From positions 671,639 through 735,638 of the forward strand of contig NZ_JBLGTV010000001.1 of assembly GCF_047468865.1 (NCBI RefSeq): a stretch of 64,000 bases of DNA. The letters are read 5' to 3'. The stretch is from Castellaniella hirudinis_A. Its GTDB lineage: Bacteria > Pseudomonadota > Gammaproteobacteria > Burkholderiales > Burkholderiaceae_B. The notes below the pieces were generated by a model. It was not told where the DNA came from. It ran no database searches and saw only the letters and a list, made by a program, of their open reading frames with translations. Within the stretch, counting starts at the first letter, position 1, and the number at the start of each line of letters is the position of its first letter. Positions 17,835 to 27,144 of the stretch are shown in pieces. The position numbers and the translations under genes are program-made.

Positions 17835-18560
17835 TCAGCGGGCCGCCGCCTGGCGCATCAAGGCCTTCATGCGCCGGATGGCGGGCTCCCAGCCATCGAA
17901 CACCGCCTGGGCGACGATCGCGTGGCCGATATTCAGTTCGCTGATCCCCGGCAAGGCGGCGATGGCCGACACATTGTCGTAATGCAGGCCATGGCCGGCA
18001 TTGACGCGCAGCCCCAGCCCCACGCCCACCGCGATGGCGCGGCGCAGGCGATCCAGCTGCTGGTCCCGCAACGCGGCATCGGCCGCGTCGGCATAGGTGC
18101 CCGTATGCAGCTCGATCACGGGCGCGCCGATCCGGGCGGCGGCCTCGATCTGGTCGGCCTCGGGGTCGATGAACAGGGACACCCGGATGCCCGCATCCCG
18201 CAGACGGGCCACGGCGGACGCGACCTCGGCGGTGCGGCCCAGGACGTCCAAGCCGCCCTCGGTGGTGAGTTCCAGCCGGTTCTCCGGCACCAGGCAGACG
18301 TCCTGGGGCTGGACGGCGCAGGCGATATCCAGCATTTCCGGCGTGATCGCGCATTCGAGGTTCATGCGCGTGCGCAAGGCGGGCCGGATCGCGTGCACAT
18401 CGGCGTCCTGGATGTGCCGCCGGTCTTCGCGCAGATGCAGGGTGATGAGGTCGGCCCCCGCGTCCTCGGCCCGCAGGGCCGCCTGCAAGGGGTCGGGATA
18501 CGAAGTCAGACGCATCTGGCGCAAAGTCGCCACGTGGTCGATATTGATACCGAGTTCCAT
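17835..18560 (-). CDS. pdxJ: Pyridoxine 5'-phosphate synthase
   Basis: This 241-residue TIM-barrel enzyme of the deoxyxylulose-dependent vitamin B6 pathway condenses 1-deoxy-xylulose 5-phosphate with aminoacetone 3-phosphate. LGINIDHVATLRQ at the N-terminus, LHLREDRRHI, and the LGLRVNAGHGL segment are family hallmarks. Its ATG shares a base with the stop of the efflux outer-membrane gene (TAATG). This biosynthetic gene is therefore translationally coupled to an efflux operon, which is odd. Confidence 0.95.
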   Translation of the reverse strand: MELGINIDHVATLRQMRLTSYPDPLQAALRAEDAGADLITLHLREDRRHIQDADVHAIRPALRTRMNLECAITPEMLDIACAVQPQDVCLVPENRLELTTEGGLDVLGRTAEVASAVARLRDAGIRVSLFIDPEADQIEAAARIGAPVIELHTGTYADAADAALRDQQLDRLRRAIAVGVGLGLRVNAGHGLHYDNVSAIAALPGISELNIGHAIVAQAVFDGWEPAIRRMKALMRQAAAR

Positions 18561-20002
18561 TACTCGTCCTTGGCCGGCACATCATCCGGGGACCAGCCGC
18601 CGCCCAGTGCCTTGTAGAGTTCGACCCGGTTGAACAGGGCCGCGGTGCCCAGCTGGATGAACTGCTGCTGGACGCTGTAGAGATTGACCTGGGCCGTCTG
18701 CACCTGCAGAAAGCTGTCGATGCCGGTCTCGTAGCGGATCTCGGACAGCTTCAGGGCTTTCAGGGCGGAGGACTCGGTGGCCCGCAAGGCATCCAGCTGC
18801 CGGCTGTAGGTGGCTTCGCCCGCCAGCCCGTCGGCCACTTCGCGGAAGGCCGTTTGGATGGTTTTCTCGTAGGTGGCGACGGCGATGTTGTTGCGCGCCT
18901 TGGCCAGATCCAGGTTGCCGCGCACCCCGCCCGAAAAGATCGGCATCTGGATTTGCGGGCTGAATTGCCAATAGCGGTGACTGCCGCCGAACAAGGCATC
19001 CAGCTGCGGGCTGGCAAAGCCCAGCAGGCCCGTCAGGCTGATGTTCGGGAAGAAGGCCGCGCGCGCCGCGCCGATCTGGGCATTGGCGGCCATCAGGGCA
19101 TGTTCGGCCCCGATGATGTCCGGGCGGCGTTCCAGCAGCTGCGACGGCAAGCCCGCCGGGATCGACGCCAGCAGCTGGTCGCGGCCAAACGGCAGCGCGG
19201 CGGGCAGGCCGTCCGGCATCGGCGCGCCGAGAACCAATTGCAAGGCATTGCCGGCCAAGGCGATTTCGCGCTGCGCGGCGACCAGATCGGCGCGCACGGT
19301 ATCCAGCTGCGCCTGTGCCTGTGCCAGATCGAGGTCTGAAGCAACCCCCACGTCGAAGCGCGCCTGAACCAGCTTGAGGGAGGCTTCGCGGGCGTCCAGG
19401 GTCTTGCGCATCAAGGTGTGCAGGCTCTGGGCGGAACGCAGCTTGAAATACGCCTCGGCAGTCTGGGCGATCAGGCTCAATTGCACGGTGCGCCGGGCCT
19501 GCTCGGTGGCCAGATACTGCTGGTAGGCCGCTTCGCTGAGATTGCGCACCCGGCCGAACAGATCCAGCTCGAAAGCCGTCATGCCCACGCCCGCCATATA
19601 GGTGCGGCTGACCGAACTGCTGTCCGCCCCGCCGCTGCGCATGTTTTCAGGCGAACGGGTGATCTGGCCCGTGCCGCCGATGCCCAGCGTGGGCAGGCGG
19701 TCGCTTTGGGCGATACCGTACTGGGCCTGGGCTTCCTCGACGCGCTCGATGGCGATGCGCAGGTCGCGGTTGTTTTGCAAGGCCAGTTCGATCAGGGCCT
19801 GCAGCCTGGGGTCGGGGAAAACCTCGCGCCAGGCGGGCAGCGCCGCCCCGGGCCGGGCTGCGGCGTCCGGCGCCGCCGCCGGAAAGAGATCCGGCACCGG
19901 GGCGGCCGGGCGCTGGTAGGTGGGCGCCAGCGAGCACGCCCCCAGGGCCAGGCTCAGTGCCGTCATGGCCCCCAGCCGGGCGGCGTTGGTCAGGACGGTC
20001 AT
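18560..20002 (-). CDS. RND efflux outer-membrane lipoprotein, OprM/NodT family
   Basis: This 480-residue TolC-like channel carries substrates across the outer membrane. A lipoprotein signal ends in the lipobox LGACSLAP (Cys23), and duplicated outer-membrane efflux repeats follow (for example RVEEAQAQYGIAQSDRLPTL and ERRPDIIGAEHALMAANAQIG). It is third in the operon after the membrane-fusion and pump genes; its ATG overlaps the pump stop (ATGA). Confidence 0.94.
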   Translation of the reverse strand: MTVLTNAARLGAMTALSLALGACSLAPTYQRPAAPVPDLFPAAAPDAAARPGAALPAWREVFPDPRLQALIELALQNNRDLRIAIERVEEAQAQYGIAQSDRLPTLGIGGTGQITRSPENMRSGGADSSSVSRTYMAGVGMTAFELDLFGRVRNLSEAAYQQYLATEQARRTVQLSLIAQTAEAYFKLRSAQSLHTLMRKTLDAREASLKLVQARFDVGVASDLDLAQAQAQLDTVRADLVAAQREIALAGNALQLVLGAPMPDGLPAALPFGRDQLLASIPAGLPSQLLERRPDIIGAEHALMAANAQIGAARAAFFPNISLTGLLGFASPQLDALFGGSHRYWQFSPQIQMPIFSGGVRGNLDLAKARNNIAVATYEKTIQTAFREVADGLAGEATYSRQLDALRATESSALKALKLSEIRYETGIDSFLQVQTAQVNLYSVQQQFIQLGTAALFNRVELYKALGGGWSPDDVPAKDE

Positions 20003-23000
20003 GAGCGGTCTCCCGGACGGGCGTCTTCGGCCGACGGGATAATCGCCGCCTGGTGGCCCAGCAACTTGGGTTTGGTCTTGAACAATTTCAATATCACGAC
20101 AAAAAAGGAGGGAACGAACATCACGGCCAGCGGCGTCGCAGCCAGCATGCCGCCCATCACCCCCAGGCCCACGGCGTTCTGGCTGGCCGCCCCCGCGCCG
20201 TTGGCCAGCACCAGGGGCACGACCCCCAGGATGAAGGCGAATGAAGTCATCAGGATGGGCCGGAAGCGCAGGCGCGCCGCTTCGACGGCGGCTTCCTTGA
20301 GGCCGGCGCCGCTGGCGTAGAGGTCTTTGGCGAATTCGACGATCAGGATGGCGTTCTTGGCCGCCAGCCCGATGACGGTCACCATCCCCACCATGAAATA
20401 GACGTCGTTGGATTTGCCCATGAGGCTACTGAGCAGCACCGCCCCCAGCATCCCCAGCGGCACGGCCAGCATGACCGACAGCGGGATCGCCCAACTTTCG
20501 TACAGGGCGGCCAGCACCATGAAGACCACCAGCACGGACAGGCCCATCAGAATGGTGGACTGGTTGCCCGCCTGGATTTCCTGGTAGGACAGGCCGGTCC
20601 ATTCGTAGGCCAGCCCGCCGGGCAGTTGGGCGATGAGGCGTTCCATCTCGGCCATGGCTTCGCCGGTGGCATAGCCCGGCGCGGCGGAGCCCCCGATGCG
20701 CACGGACTCGTAGCCGTTATAGCGCACGACCTGCACCGGACCCGTGCCCCAATCGACGCTGACGAACGACGACAGAGGCACGGCTTCGCCCTGCTGGTTG
20801 AGCGCGTTGAGCTGCAGAATGTCGTCCGGGCTCATGCGCGCGGACTGCTCGGCCTGCACCCAGATGTTCTGCACCCAGCCTTGATTGGTGAACTTGCCCA
20901 CATAGGACGAGCCGATGGCCGTGCTGATCAGGCTGGCGGCTTCGGAGAAATCCACCCCCAGGGCGGCGGCCTTGGCGCGGTCGATCTGCACGTGCAGCTG
21001 GGGGCCGGCCCCCAGGCCGGTGATCCGGGTGTCGGCGAGGATCGGGCTTTGGGCCGCCAGCTGCAGCAATTGCTGGGCGGCCGCCTGCAGGGCGCTGTTG
21101 CCGATGCCGCCGCGGTCTTCAAGACGCAGGTCGAAGCCGGCGGCATTGCCCAGCGACGAGATGGCGGGCGGGATGATGGAAATGACCATCGAATCGGGCA
21201 GGCCGAACAGCAGCCGGCCCATGGCTTCGCCGGAAATGGCCTGGGCCGAGTCCCCCGGCCCCTTGCGCTCGGAGAAGTCTTTCAGGGTGACGAAGGCAAT
21301 GGCGGCATTCAGGCCATTGCCATTGAAGCTGAAACCCTGCACGGCAATCGTATTGGCCACCTGGGGCAGGCGCATGAAATAGCCTTCGACCTGCTCGATG
21401 GTTTCGATGGTGCGATTGGACGTGGCCCCCGACGGCAGCTCGATGTTGGCGATGACGTAGCCCTGGTCTTCTTCGGGCAGGAAGGACGTGGGCAGGCGCA
21501 CGTACATCCAGCCCAGCACGCCCACCATCAGCAGAAACACCAGCATCATGCGCGCCGGCCGGCCCAGGCTGCGGCCCACCCAGTTGGCGTAGCCCGAGGT
21601 GCCGCGCTCGAAGGTACGATTGAACCAGCCGAAGAAACCGCCTTTCTGGGCGTGTTCGCCCTTCTTGATGGGCTTGAGGATGGTGGCGCACAGGGCGGGG
21701 GTGAAACTGAGGGCCAAAAAGGCGGAAAACAGGATGGAGACCGCCATGGCCACCGAGAACTGGCGATAGATCACCCCCACCGAACCGGACATGAAGGCCA
21801 GCGGCAGGAACACCGTGGTCAGCACCAGCGTGATCCCGACGATGGCCCCGCTGATCTGCGGCATGGCCTTGCGCGTGGCGTCCTTGGGCGAGAGGCCTTC
21901 CTCGGCCATGATGCGCTCGACGTTCTCGACCACCACGATGGCGTCATCGACCAGAATCCCGATGGCCAGCACCATGGCGAACATCGTCAGCACGTTGATC
22001 GACAGGCCCAGGGCCATCATCACGGCGAAGGCCCCGAGGATGGCGACCGGCACCACCAGCGCCGGGATCAGGGTGTAGCGCACATTCTGCAGGAAAATGA
22101 ACATCACCACGAACACCAGCACCATGGCTTCGAACAGGGTGTGCACCACTTGTTCGATCGACAGCTCGACATAGGGCGAAGTGTCGTAGGGGATTTCGTA
22201 GGTGATGTTGTCTGGGAAGAACGCGGCCAGCTCGTCCATCTTGGCCTTGGCCAGCTTCGCGGTTTCCAGCGCGTTGGCCGTGGGCGTGAGCGACAGGGCG
22301 AACGCGGCCGTGGGCTTGCCGTTCAGGCGGGCGCCGAACTGATAATTGTCGGCCCCGAGCTCGACCCGCGCGATATCGTGGATGCGCACCGTCGAGCCGT
22401 CGGGATTGGCGCGCAGGATGATGTTGCCGAATTCTTCCGGGGTCTTGAGCTCGCCATTGACTTCCAGCGGCGCGGACACGCGTTGGTGCTGCGGGTTGGG
22501 CGGCGCGCCCAGGGAGCCGCCGGAGATCAGCACGTTCTGGCTGGAAATGGCCGCATTGACCTGGGCCATGCTGAGTCCGTAGCCGACCAGCTTTTGCGGA
22601 TCCACCCAGACCCGCATGGCCCGCCCCGAGGCAAACAGCTGGAACTTGCCCACGCCCTTGACCCGCGACATGGGGTTTTGCACATTGCGGGTGATGTAGT
22701 CGGCCAGCGCGGTCTGATCCAGCGAGCCGTCCTTGGACGACAGCGTCACCACCATCAGGAAGCCCGAGTTGGACTGATTGACCTGCAGGCCCTGCTGCAC
22801 CACGGCGGCGGGCAGCTTGGCCGTGACGTTGGACAGGCGGTTCTGCACGTCCACCTGGGCCATGTCCGGGTCGGTGCCGGGCGCGAACGTGACGGTGATC
22901 TGGGCCTGGCCGTAGGAATCGCTGACCGATTCGTAGTACAGCAGGCCCTGGGCCCCGTTGAGCTCGTTCTCGATGATGCTGGCGACGTTGGTGGAGACTT

Positions 23001-23166
23001 CCGCCGCCGACGCCCCGGGATAGGTGGCGCTGACGTTGATGGTGGGCGGTGCGACCTCGGGGTACTGGGACACCGCCATGTTGGGAATGGCCATGAGGCC
23101 GGCCAGGGCAATCGCCAGGGCCACCACCCAGGCAAAAATCGGCCGTTCGATAAAAAACTGTGGCAT
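19999..23166 (-). CDS. RND multidrug efflux inner-membrane pump, AcrB/HAE1 family
   Basis: This 1055-residue proton antiporter has the usual twelve membrane spans and two large periplasmic loops. The N-terminus (FFIERPIFAWVVALAIALAG), the GILVDDAIVVVENVERIM stretch of TM4 with the proton-relay aspartates, and FFVVILKLF near the end are typical. Its start follows the fusion-protein gene by 44 bases. Substrates cannot be read from sequence, but AcrB/TtgB-like pumps export drugs, detergents and solvents. Confidence 0.95.
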   Translation of the reverse strand: MPQFFIERPIFAWVVALAIALAGLMAIPNMAVSQYPEVAPPTINVSATYPGASAAEVSTNVASIIENELNGAQGLLYYESVSDSYGQAQITVTFAPGTDPDMAQVDVQNRLSNVTAKLPAAVVQQGLQVNQSNSGFLMVVTLSSKDGSLDQTALADYITRNVQNPMSRVKGVGKFQLFASGRAMRVWVDPQKLVGYGLSMAQVNAAISSQNVLISGGSLGAPPNPQHQRVSAPLEVNGELKTPEEFGNIILRANPDGSTVRIHDIARVELGADNYQFGARLNGKPTAAFALSLTPTANALETAKLAKAKMDELAAFFPDNITYEIPYDTSPYVELSIEQVVHTLFEAMVLVFVVMFIFLQNVRYTLIPALVVPVAILGAFAVMMALGLSINVLTMFAMVLAIGILVDDAIVVVENVERIMAEEGLSPKDATRKAMPQISGAIVGITLVLTTVFLPLAFMSGSVGVIYRQFSVAMAVSILFSAFLALSFTPALCATILKPIKKGEHAQKGGFFGWFNRTFERGTSGYANWVGRSLGRPARMMLVFLLMVGVLGWMYVRLPTSFLPEEDQGYVIANIELPSGATSNRTIETIEQVEGYFMRLPQVANTIAVQGFSFNGNGLNAAIAFVTLKDFSERKGPGDSAQAISGEAMGRLLFGLPDSMVISIIPPAISSLGNAAGFDLRLEDRGGIGNSALQAAAQQLLQLAAQSPILADTRITGLGAGPQLHVQIDRAKAAALGVDFSEAASLISTAIGSSYVGKFTNQGWVQNIWVQAEQSARMSPDDILQLNALNQQGEAVPLSSFVSVDWGTGPVQVVRYNGYESVRIGGSAAPGYATGEAMAEMERLIAQLPGGLAYEWTGLSYQEIQAGNQSTILMGLSVLVVFMVLAALYESWAIPLSVMLAVPLGMLGAVLLSSLMGKSNDVYFMVGMVTVIGLAAKNAILIVEFAKDLYASGAGLKEAAVEAARLRFRPILMTSFAFILGVVPLVLANGAGAASQNAVGLGVMGGMLAATPLAVMFVPSFFVVILKLFKTKPKLLGHQAAIIPSAEDARPGDRS

Positions 23167-23210
23167 GAGCGCTCGTGTGTGATCCGAATAAAGGAAAAAG
23201 GACGCGGCGT

Positions 23211-24488
23211 TCAGCCGGCCTTCGCCTGGCCATCGGCCGCTGCGGGCGCGGCGGCGTCACCCGCCGCCGCTGCGCCGCCGGGCTGGCCGCCCGCGGCGGG
23301 CGGCGCGCCGGCCCCTTGGCCCTGGGCGCCGGGCTTGGCCTGAGGCTGCCACGGCATGGGCTGAACCGGCGCGCCGGGACGGATTTTCTGGAAACCGGCC
23401 ACGACCAGTTGATCGCCCGCCTGGATGCCTTCGTAGATGATGTAGCCCTGGCCCACGCGCGGCCCCACCTTCACCGGCGTGAACGCCGCCTTGCCGTCCT
23501 TGACCAGCACCAGGGTGCTGTTGCCATCGGAGGTGCGTTGGATGGCCTGTTCGGGCACCACCAGCGCCTTGGGGTCGGTGCCCTGGATCAGGCGCACCTG
23601 CACATACAGGCCGGGCAGCAGGATTTGTTCCGGGTTGGGGAACAAGGCCCGCAGATTGACCTGGCCCGTGCCGGGATCGACCGCCACCCCGGAAAACAGC
23701 AGGGTGCCATCGTGGCGATAGGTGCCGCCGTCTTCCAGCAAAACCTTCGCCTGGGTGTTGCCCTGGGCGTCCGGCGTCACGATGCCGTCGGCGATCTGGC
23801 GGCGCAGAGCCGAAATCTGGGACACCGGCTGGGTAATGTCCACATAGACCTGATCCAGGCGATGGACAGTGGCCAGTTGGGTGGCCTGGGTGGCGCTGAC
23901 CAGGGCCCCCACCGTGACCAGCGATTTCCCGATCTGGCCGTCGATGGGCGAGGTCACTCGGGTATAGCCCAAATTGATTTCAGCCGCTTCCAGGGCGGCC
24001 TGCGCGGCCACCACCGCCGCATCCGCCTGGCGGGACTGGGCGCGGGCATTGTCGTAGTCCTGCTGGCTGATGGCATGCTGGCCGATCAGCTTGTTGTAGC
24101 GCTGGGCCAGCAGGCGCGCGGTCTGGGCCGCCGCCTGGGCATTTTGCAGCTGGGCCGCCGCCTGGTCGCGGGCGGCCTGGTATGGGGCCGGGTCAATCGT
24201 GAACAACAGCTGGTCTTTCTTGACCGTGCCGCCCTGCTCGAATTCGATGCCCTGGACGATACCGGTGACCCGCGCGCGGATTTCGGCGTCTTCGATGGCC
24301 TGCACCCGTCCGGGAAGATCGGTGTTGACGATGGCCGGCTGCGGCTGAACCTGGATGACGCTGACGGGGATTTTCATGCCCTGCATGCTCTGCTGCTGGG
24401 GTTGTTCGCCGCACGCGGCCAGCGTCAGCAGCAGCGCCAGGGCCAGGGGACGCAGGGCCCGGCTGACAGGCAGGGGCGAAAAAAACAT
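23211..24488 (-). CDS. RND efflux periplasmic adaptor lipoprotein, AcrA family
   Basis: This 425-residue membrane-fusion protein has a lipoprotein signal with lipobox LTLAACGEQ (Cys26), a split lipoyl/barrel-sandwich domain (GRVQAIEDAEIRARVTGIV and PIDGQIGKSLVTVGALV) around an alpha-hairpin rich in AQ repeats, and a Gly/Ala/Pro-rich C-terminal tail (about 395-425). The start at 24486-24488 was chosen for the signal peptide; the open frame runs far upstream through tetR. It heads the pump operon. Confidence 0.94.
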   Translation of the reverse strand: MFFSPLPVSRALRPLALALLLTLAACGEQPQQQSMQGMKIPVSVIQVQPQPAIVNTDLPGRVQAIEDAEIRARVTGIVQGIEFEQGGTVKKDQLLFTIDPAPYQAARDQAAAQLQNAQAAAQTARLLAQRYNKLIGQHAISQQDYDNARAQSRQADAAVVAAQAALEAAEINLGYTRVTSPIDGQIGKSLVTVGALVSATQATQLATVHRLDQVYVDITQPVSQISALRRQIADGIVTPDAQGNTQAKVLLEDGGTYRHDGTLLFSGVAVDPGTGQVNLRALFPNPEQILLPGLYVQVRLIQGTDPKALVVPEQAIQRTSDGNSTLVLVKDGKAAFTPVKVGPRVGQGYIIYEGIQAGDQLVVAGFQKIRPGAPVQPMPWQPQAKPGAQGQGAGAPPAAGGQPGGAAAAGDAAAPAAADGQAKAG

Positions 24489-24631
24489 AGGAGAGCTCCA
24501 GGAAAATAATTTCAGTGTCAAAAAAGAGCGCAATTCACAAGGCCCTTTCCAGCCACGCTCAGTCAGGTTATGCGGAAGTATAAAAGGATTTTGCAAATCG
24601 CCACAGGGCGGGCCGGTATGAGCCGGGCGCT

Positions 24632-25174
24632 TCACGCTGGCGCGAAATGATCCACCAGTATCTGAACCCGCTGAATCAGCGTATCTTTGGCCGGCCGATC
24701 CACGAACAGGCCTTCCAGCGCCAACAAAAAAACCTGGGCCACCGCGGGGTCTTCCAGGACGCGTTCCACGCATTCCAGCGACTTTTCCCGATGGGCCCAG
24801 GCCACCTTGGGGCGCAGGCGCTCGTAGACGTCCTGGAATTCGTCGGCCATCGGCGCGTCCGCCATCTCGGACCACGAATCCAGCACCAGCGCCTGGCACA
24901 CCCGCGCCAGACGCCGACGCCGCGTGCCCGGTTGCGCGGCAGCCTGCAAGGCCGCATCCACCCGGGACAATACCCATTCGTCGAACACCTGTACGAAGAT
25001 ATCTTCCTTGTCCTTGAACAGGTGATACAGCAGGGTGCGTGAAATGCCGGCCCGCCGGGCGATGTCCCCGAGCGTGGTGCGCGCGAAGCCAAAATTGAGA
25101 AAGCACCAGCGCGCCGCATCCAGGACGCGGGCGCGACGCTCGATCTGCGTTTTGGAATCAAGTTTTTGCACCAT
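24632..25174 (-). CDS. TetR/AcrR-family repressor of the efflux operon
   Basis: This protein of about 180 residues has an N-terminal TetR helix-turn-helix (RVLDAARWCFLNFGFARTTL then DIARRAGISRTLLYHLF). The ligand-binding half has no recognisable specificity. It lies just upstream of the efflux operon on the same strand, as AcrR/TtgR-type repressors often do. The start is uncertain: ATG at 25172-25174 lies just downstream of a promoter-like dyad and would be almost leaderless, while ATG at 25199-25201 lies inside the dyad. Neither has a ribosome site. Confidence 0.88.
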   Translation of the reverse strand: MVQKLDSKTQIERRARVLDAARWCFLNFGFARTTLGDIARRAGISRTLLYHLFKDKEDIFVQVFDEWVLSRVDAALQAAAQPGTRRRRLARVCQALVLDSWSEMADAPMADEFQDVYERLRPKVAWAHREKSLECVERVLEDPAVAQVFLLALEGLFVDRPAKDTLIQRVQILVDHFAPA

Positions 25175-25181
25175 CCTGACA

Positions 25182-25211
25182 TTTTGACGAAATTCATTCA
25201 TTTTGTCAAAA
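25182..25211 (-). promoter_or_regulatory. Palindromic operator overlapping the tetR promoter
   Basis: TTTTGAC (25182-25188) and GTCAAAA (25205-25211) form a dyad that extends inwards to 11 of 12 matching positions per arm. On the minus strand the same bases give TTGACA (25209-25204), a 17-base spacer, and CAAAAT (25186-25181). A repressor on the dyad would block this promoter, so autoregulation by TetR is likely. That is inference. Confidence 0.6.
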
Positions 25212-25217
25212 AATCGG

Positions 25218-25344
25218 ATTGTGGCAGCTCCCCCACGGCTTGGCTTGCAAGCCAAGCCGATTCGACAGGCATGAAGGGTTGCTCGAATTGTGGCAGCTCC
25301 CCCACGGCTTGGCTTGCAAGCCAAGCCGATTCGACAGGCATGAA
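25218..25344. repeat. Two-copy 69-bp tandem repeat with perfect 24-bp palindromes
   Basis: A 58-base unit beginning ATTGTGGCAGCTCCCCCA and ending GACAGGCATGAA occurs at 25218-25275 and 25287-25344 with no mismatch that I can see, a period of 69. Each unit centres on a perfect 24-bp palindrome (25236-25259 and 25305-25328; half-site CGGCTTGGCTTG). It lies between the ABC ATPase stop and tetR. It may be a dispersed intergenic element or a pair of binding sites. Confidence 0.8.
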
Positions 25345-25368
25345 ATAGTCCATTTGGACTATTTCATG
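25339..25368 (-). terminator. Hairpin after the ABC transporter operon
   Basis: CATGAAATAGTCC (25339-25351) and its exact complement (25356-25368) are separated by 4 bases, giving a 13-bp perfect stem 8 bases past the ABC ATPase stop codon. No T tract follows on the minus strand, so it may stabilise or process the transcript 3' end rather than act as a classic terminator. Confidence 0.55.
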
Positions 25369-25375
25369 TCCTGTC

Positions 25376-26170
25376 TCATCCCAACAGCAATGTGTCGTCG
25401 GCGAGTTCTTCGCCGCGCACGCGTTCGAACATGGCCAGCAGGTCAGGGACTTCCAGGCCGGCGCGTGTGTCGCCCGAGACATCCAGCACCACCCTGCCCT
25501 GGTGCAGCATCACGGTGCGGTCGCCAACGTCCAGGGCCTGGCGCATGCTGTGCGTGACCATCATGGTGGTCAGTTTATGCTGGGTCACGATGCGGGCGGT
25601 GAGTTCCAGCACGAACTGGGCCGTGCGCGGGTCGAGAGCCGCCGTGTGCTCGTCCAGCAGCAGGATGCGCGACGGCCGCAAGGCCGCCATCAGCAGGCTG
25701 ACCGCCTGGCGCTGGCCGCCCGACAACAGGCCGATGCGGTCGGTCAGGCGGTTTTCCAGCCCCAGGCCCAGCACGGCCACGCGTTCTCGAAACAGCGCCC
25801 GCATGTCTTCCCGCACGGCGCGCCGCAGGCTGCGAAACTGCCCGCGGCCCAGGGCCAGCGACATGTTTTCCTCGATGGACAGGTTTTCACAGGTGCCCGC
25901 CATGGGGTCTTGAAAGACCCGGGCGACCTTGCGGGCGCGATCCCAGACGGGCTGGCGGGTGACATCCTCGTCGTCGATCAGAATGGTTCCGCTGTCCACG
26001 CTTTGTTCGCCGGAAATGGCGTTGAGGAACGTGGACTTGCCGGCGCCGTTCGAGCCGATGACGGTGACGAACTGGCCCGCCGGGATATCCAGCGACATCC
26101 CCCGCAAGGCCTGAGTCTCGATGGGGGTGCCCGGATTGAAAGTGAGCTGCAGGTTTTGTGCGCTTAACAT
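25376..26170 (-). CDS. ABC importer ATP-binding protein, TrpZ-like (COG1101 type)
   Basis: This 264-residue ATPase has Walker A GSNGAGKST (39-47), signature LSGGQRQ, and Walker B LLLDEHTAALD, where His replaces the usual Pro, as is common in this subfamily. It energises the permease encoded 3 bases upstream. Together with the permease and binding protein it matches the three-gene importers named TrpXYZ in streptococci. The ligand in this organism is unproven; tryptophan is suggested by family and by trpF next door. Confidence 0.88.
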   Translation of the reverse strand: MLSAQNLQLTFNPGTPIETQALRGMSLDIPAGQFVTVIGSNGAGKSTFLNAISGEQSVDSGTILIDDEDVTRQPVWDRARKVARVFQDPMAGTCENLSIEENMSLALGRGQFRSLRRAVREDMRALFRERVAVLGLGLENRLTDRIGLLSGGQRQAVSLLMAALRPSRILLLDEHTAALDPRTAQFVLELTARIVTQHKLTTMMVTHSMRQALDVGDRTVMLHQGRVVLDVSGDTRAGLEVPDLLAMFERVRGEELADDTLLLG

Positions 26171-26173
26171 GAT

Positions 26174-27061
26174 CTAGGCCCTTTTCTTGGACAGGCGCTG
26201 CTTGAGCAGCGGAATCACCAGGGCCACGGTGACCAGCACGGCGGTGACCAAGTTGAGATCCTGGGCCTTCAGGCCGACGAAATCCGCGTTCAGGGCCAGG
26301 GCGATGAAGAAGCGGTACAGCACCGCGCCGATGATGACCGCCAGGGTGACGACCACCAGGCGGCGCGAGGGGAAGATGGTTTCGCCGATGATCACGGCGG
26401 CCAGACCGATGACGATGGTGCCGATGCCCATGGAGATGTCGGCGCCCCCCTGGGACTGGGCGAACAAGGCCCCGGCCAGGCCGCACAGGGCGTTGGAGAT
26501 GGCCATCCCCAGCAGAATCATGCGGCCGGTATGGATGCCCTGGGCCCGCGCCATACGCGGATTGGAGCCCGTCGAGCGCATGGCCAGGCCCACCTGGGTG
26601 GACAGGAACCAGTCCAGGGCCAGCTTCACGGCAATGACCAGCGCCAGCAGAATCAGCGGGCGCGCCACGAAATCGTCCAGGCTGTCGGGCTGCAGCACGC
26701 TGAAGACGGTGGGCTCGGTGATCAGGGGGATGTTGGGCGCATCCATGATGCGCAGGTTGATCGAGTACAGGGCGATCATCATCAGGATGCTGGCCAGCAG
26801 ATCCATGATTTTCAGGCTGACGTTGAGCCAACCGGTGATCATCCCGGCCACGCCGGCGGCCAGGGTGGCGATCAGCGTCGCCAGGAACGGATCCATCCCA
26901 TGGTGGATCAGGATGGCCGCCGTGGCCCCGCCCAGCGGGAAGCTGCCGTCCACCGTCAGGTCGGGAAAATTGAGGATGCGAAAGGAAATCAGGACGCCCA
27001 GGGCCACCAGGCCGAAGATCAGACCGATCTCGAAGGCACCCCACATGGAGTAAATGGACAT
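26174..27061 (-). CDS. ABC importer permease, TrpY-like (COG4120 type)
   Basis: This 295-residue integral membrane protein of the branched-chain/ribose permease superfamily (PF02653) has about eight hydrophobic spans. The N-terminal FEIGLIFGLVALGVLISFRI and FPDLTVDGSFPLGGA segments are characteristic of this small subfamily, which pairs with ABC_sub_bind periplasmic proteins. It sits between the ATPase (3 bases on) and the binding protein (131 bases back, with a stem-loop between). Confidence 0.9.
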   Translation of the reverse strand: MSIYSMWGAFEIGLIFGLVALGVLISFRILNFPDLTVDGSFPLGGATAAILIHHGMDPFLATLIATLAAGVAGMITGWLNVSLKIMDLLASILMMIALYSINLRIMDAPNIPLITEPTVFSVLQPDSLDDFVARPLILLALVIAVKLALDWFLSTQVGLAMRSTGSNPRMARAQGIHTGRMILLGMAISNALCGLAGALFAQSQGGADISMGIGTIVIGLAAVIIGETIFPSRRLVVVTLAVIIGAVLYRFFIALALNADFVGLKAQDLNLVTAVLVTVALVIPLLKQRLSKKRA

Positions 27062-27144
27062 GGAACTCTCTGGAAAACCGGCGGACGACTGGCCAAGGCC
27101 CTGCCTGGCCGCTCAGGGATTGGATTTCATCGGGCGGGCCCGCA

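Noticed and set aside
20626..23343. A 905-codon plus-strand frame opposite the RND pump
   Set aside because: It is a shadow of the pump gene, rich in His and Gly with no domain.
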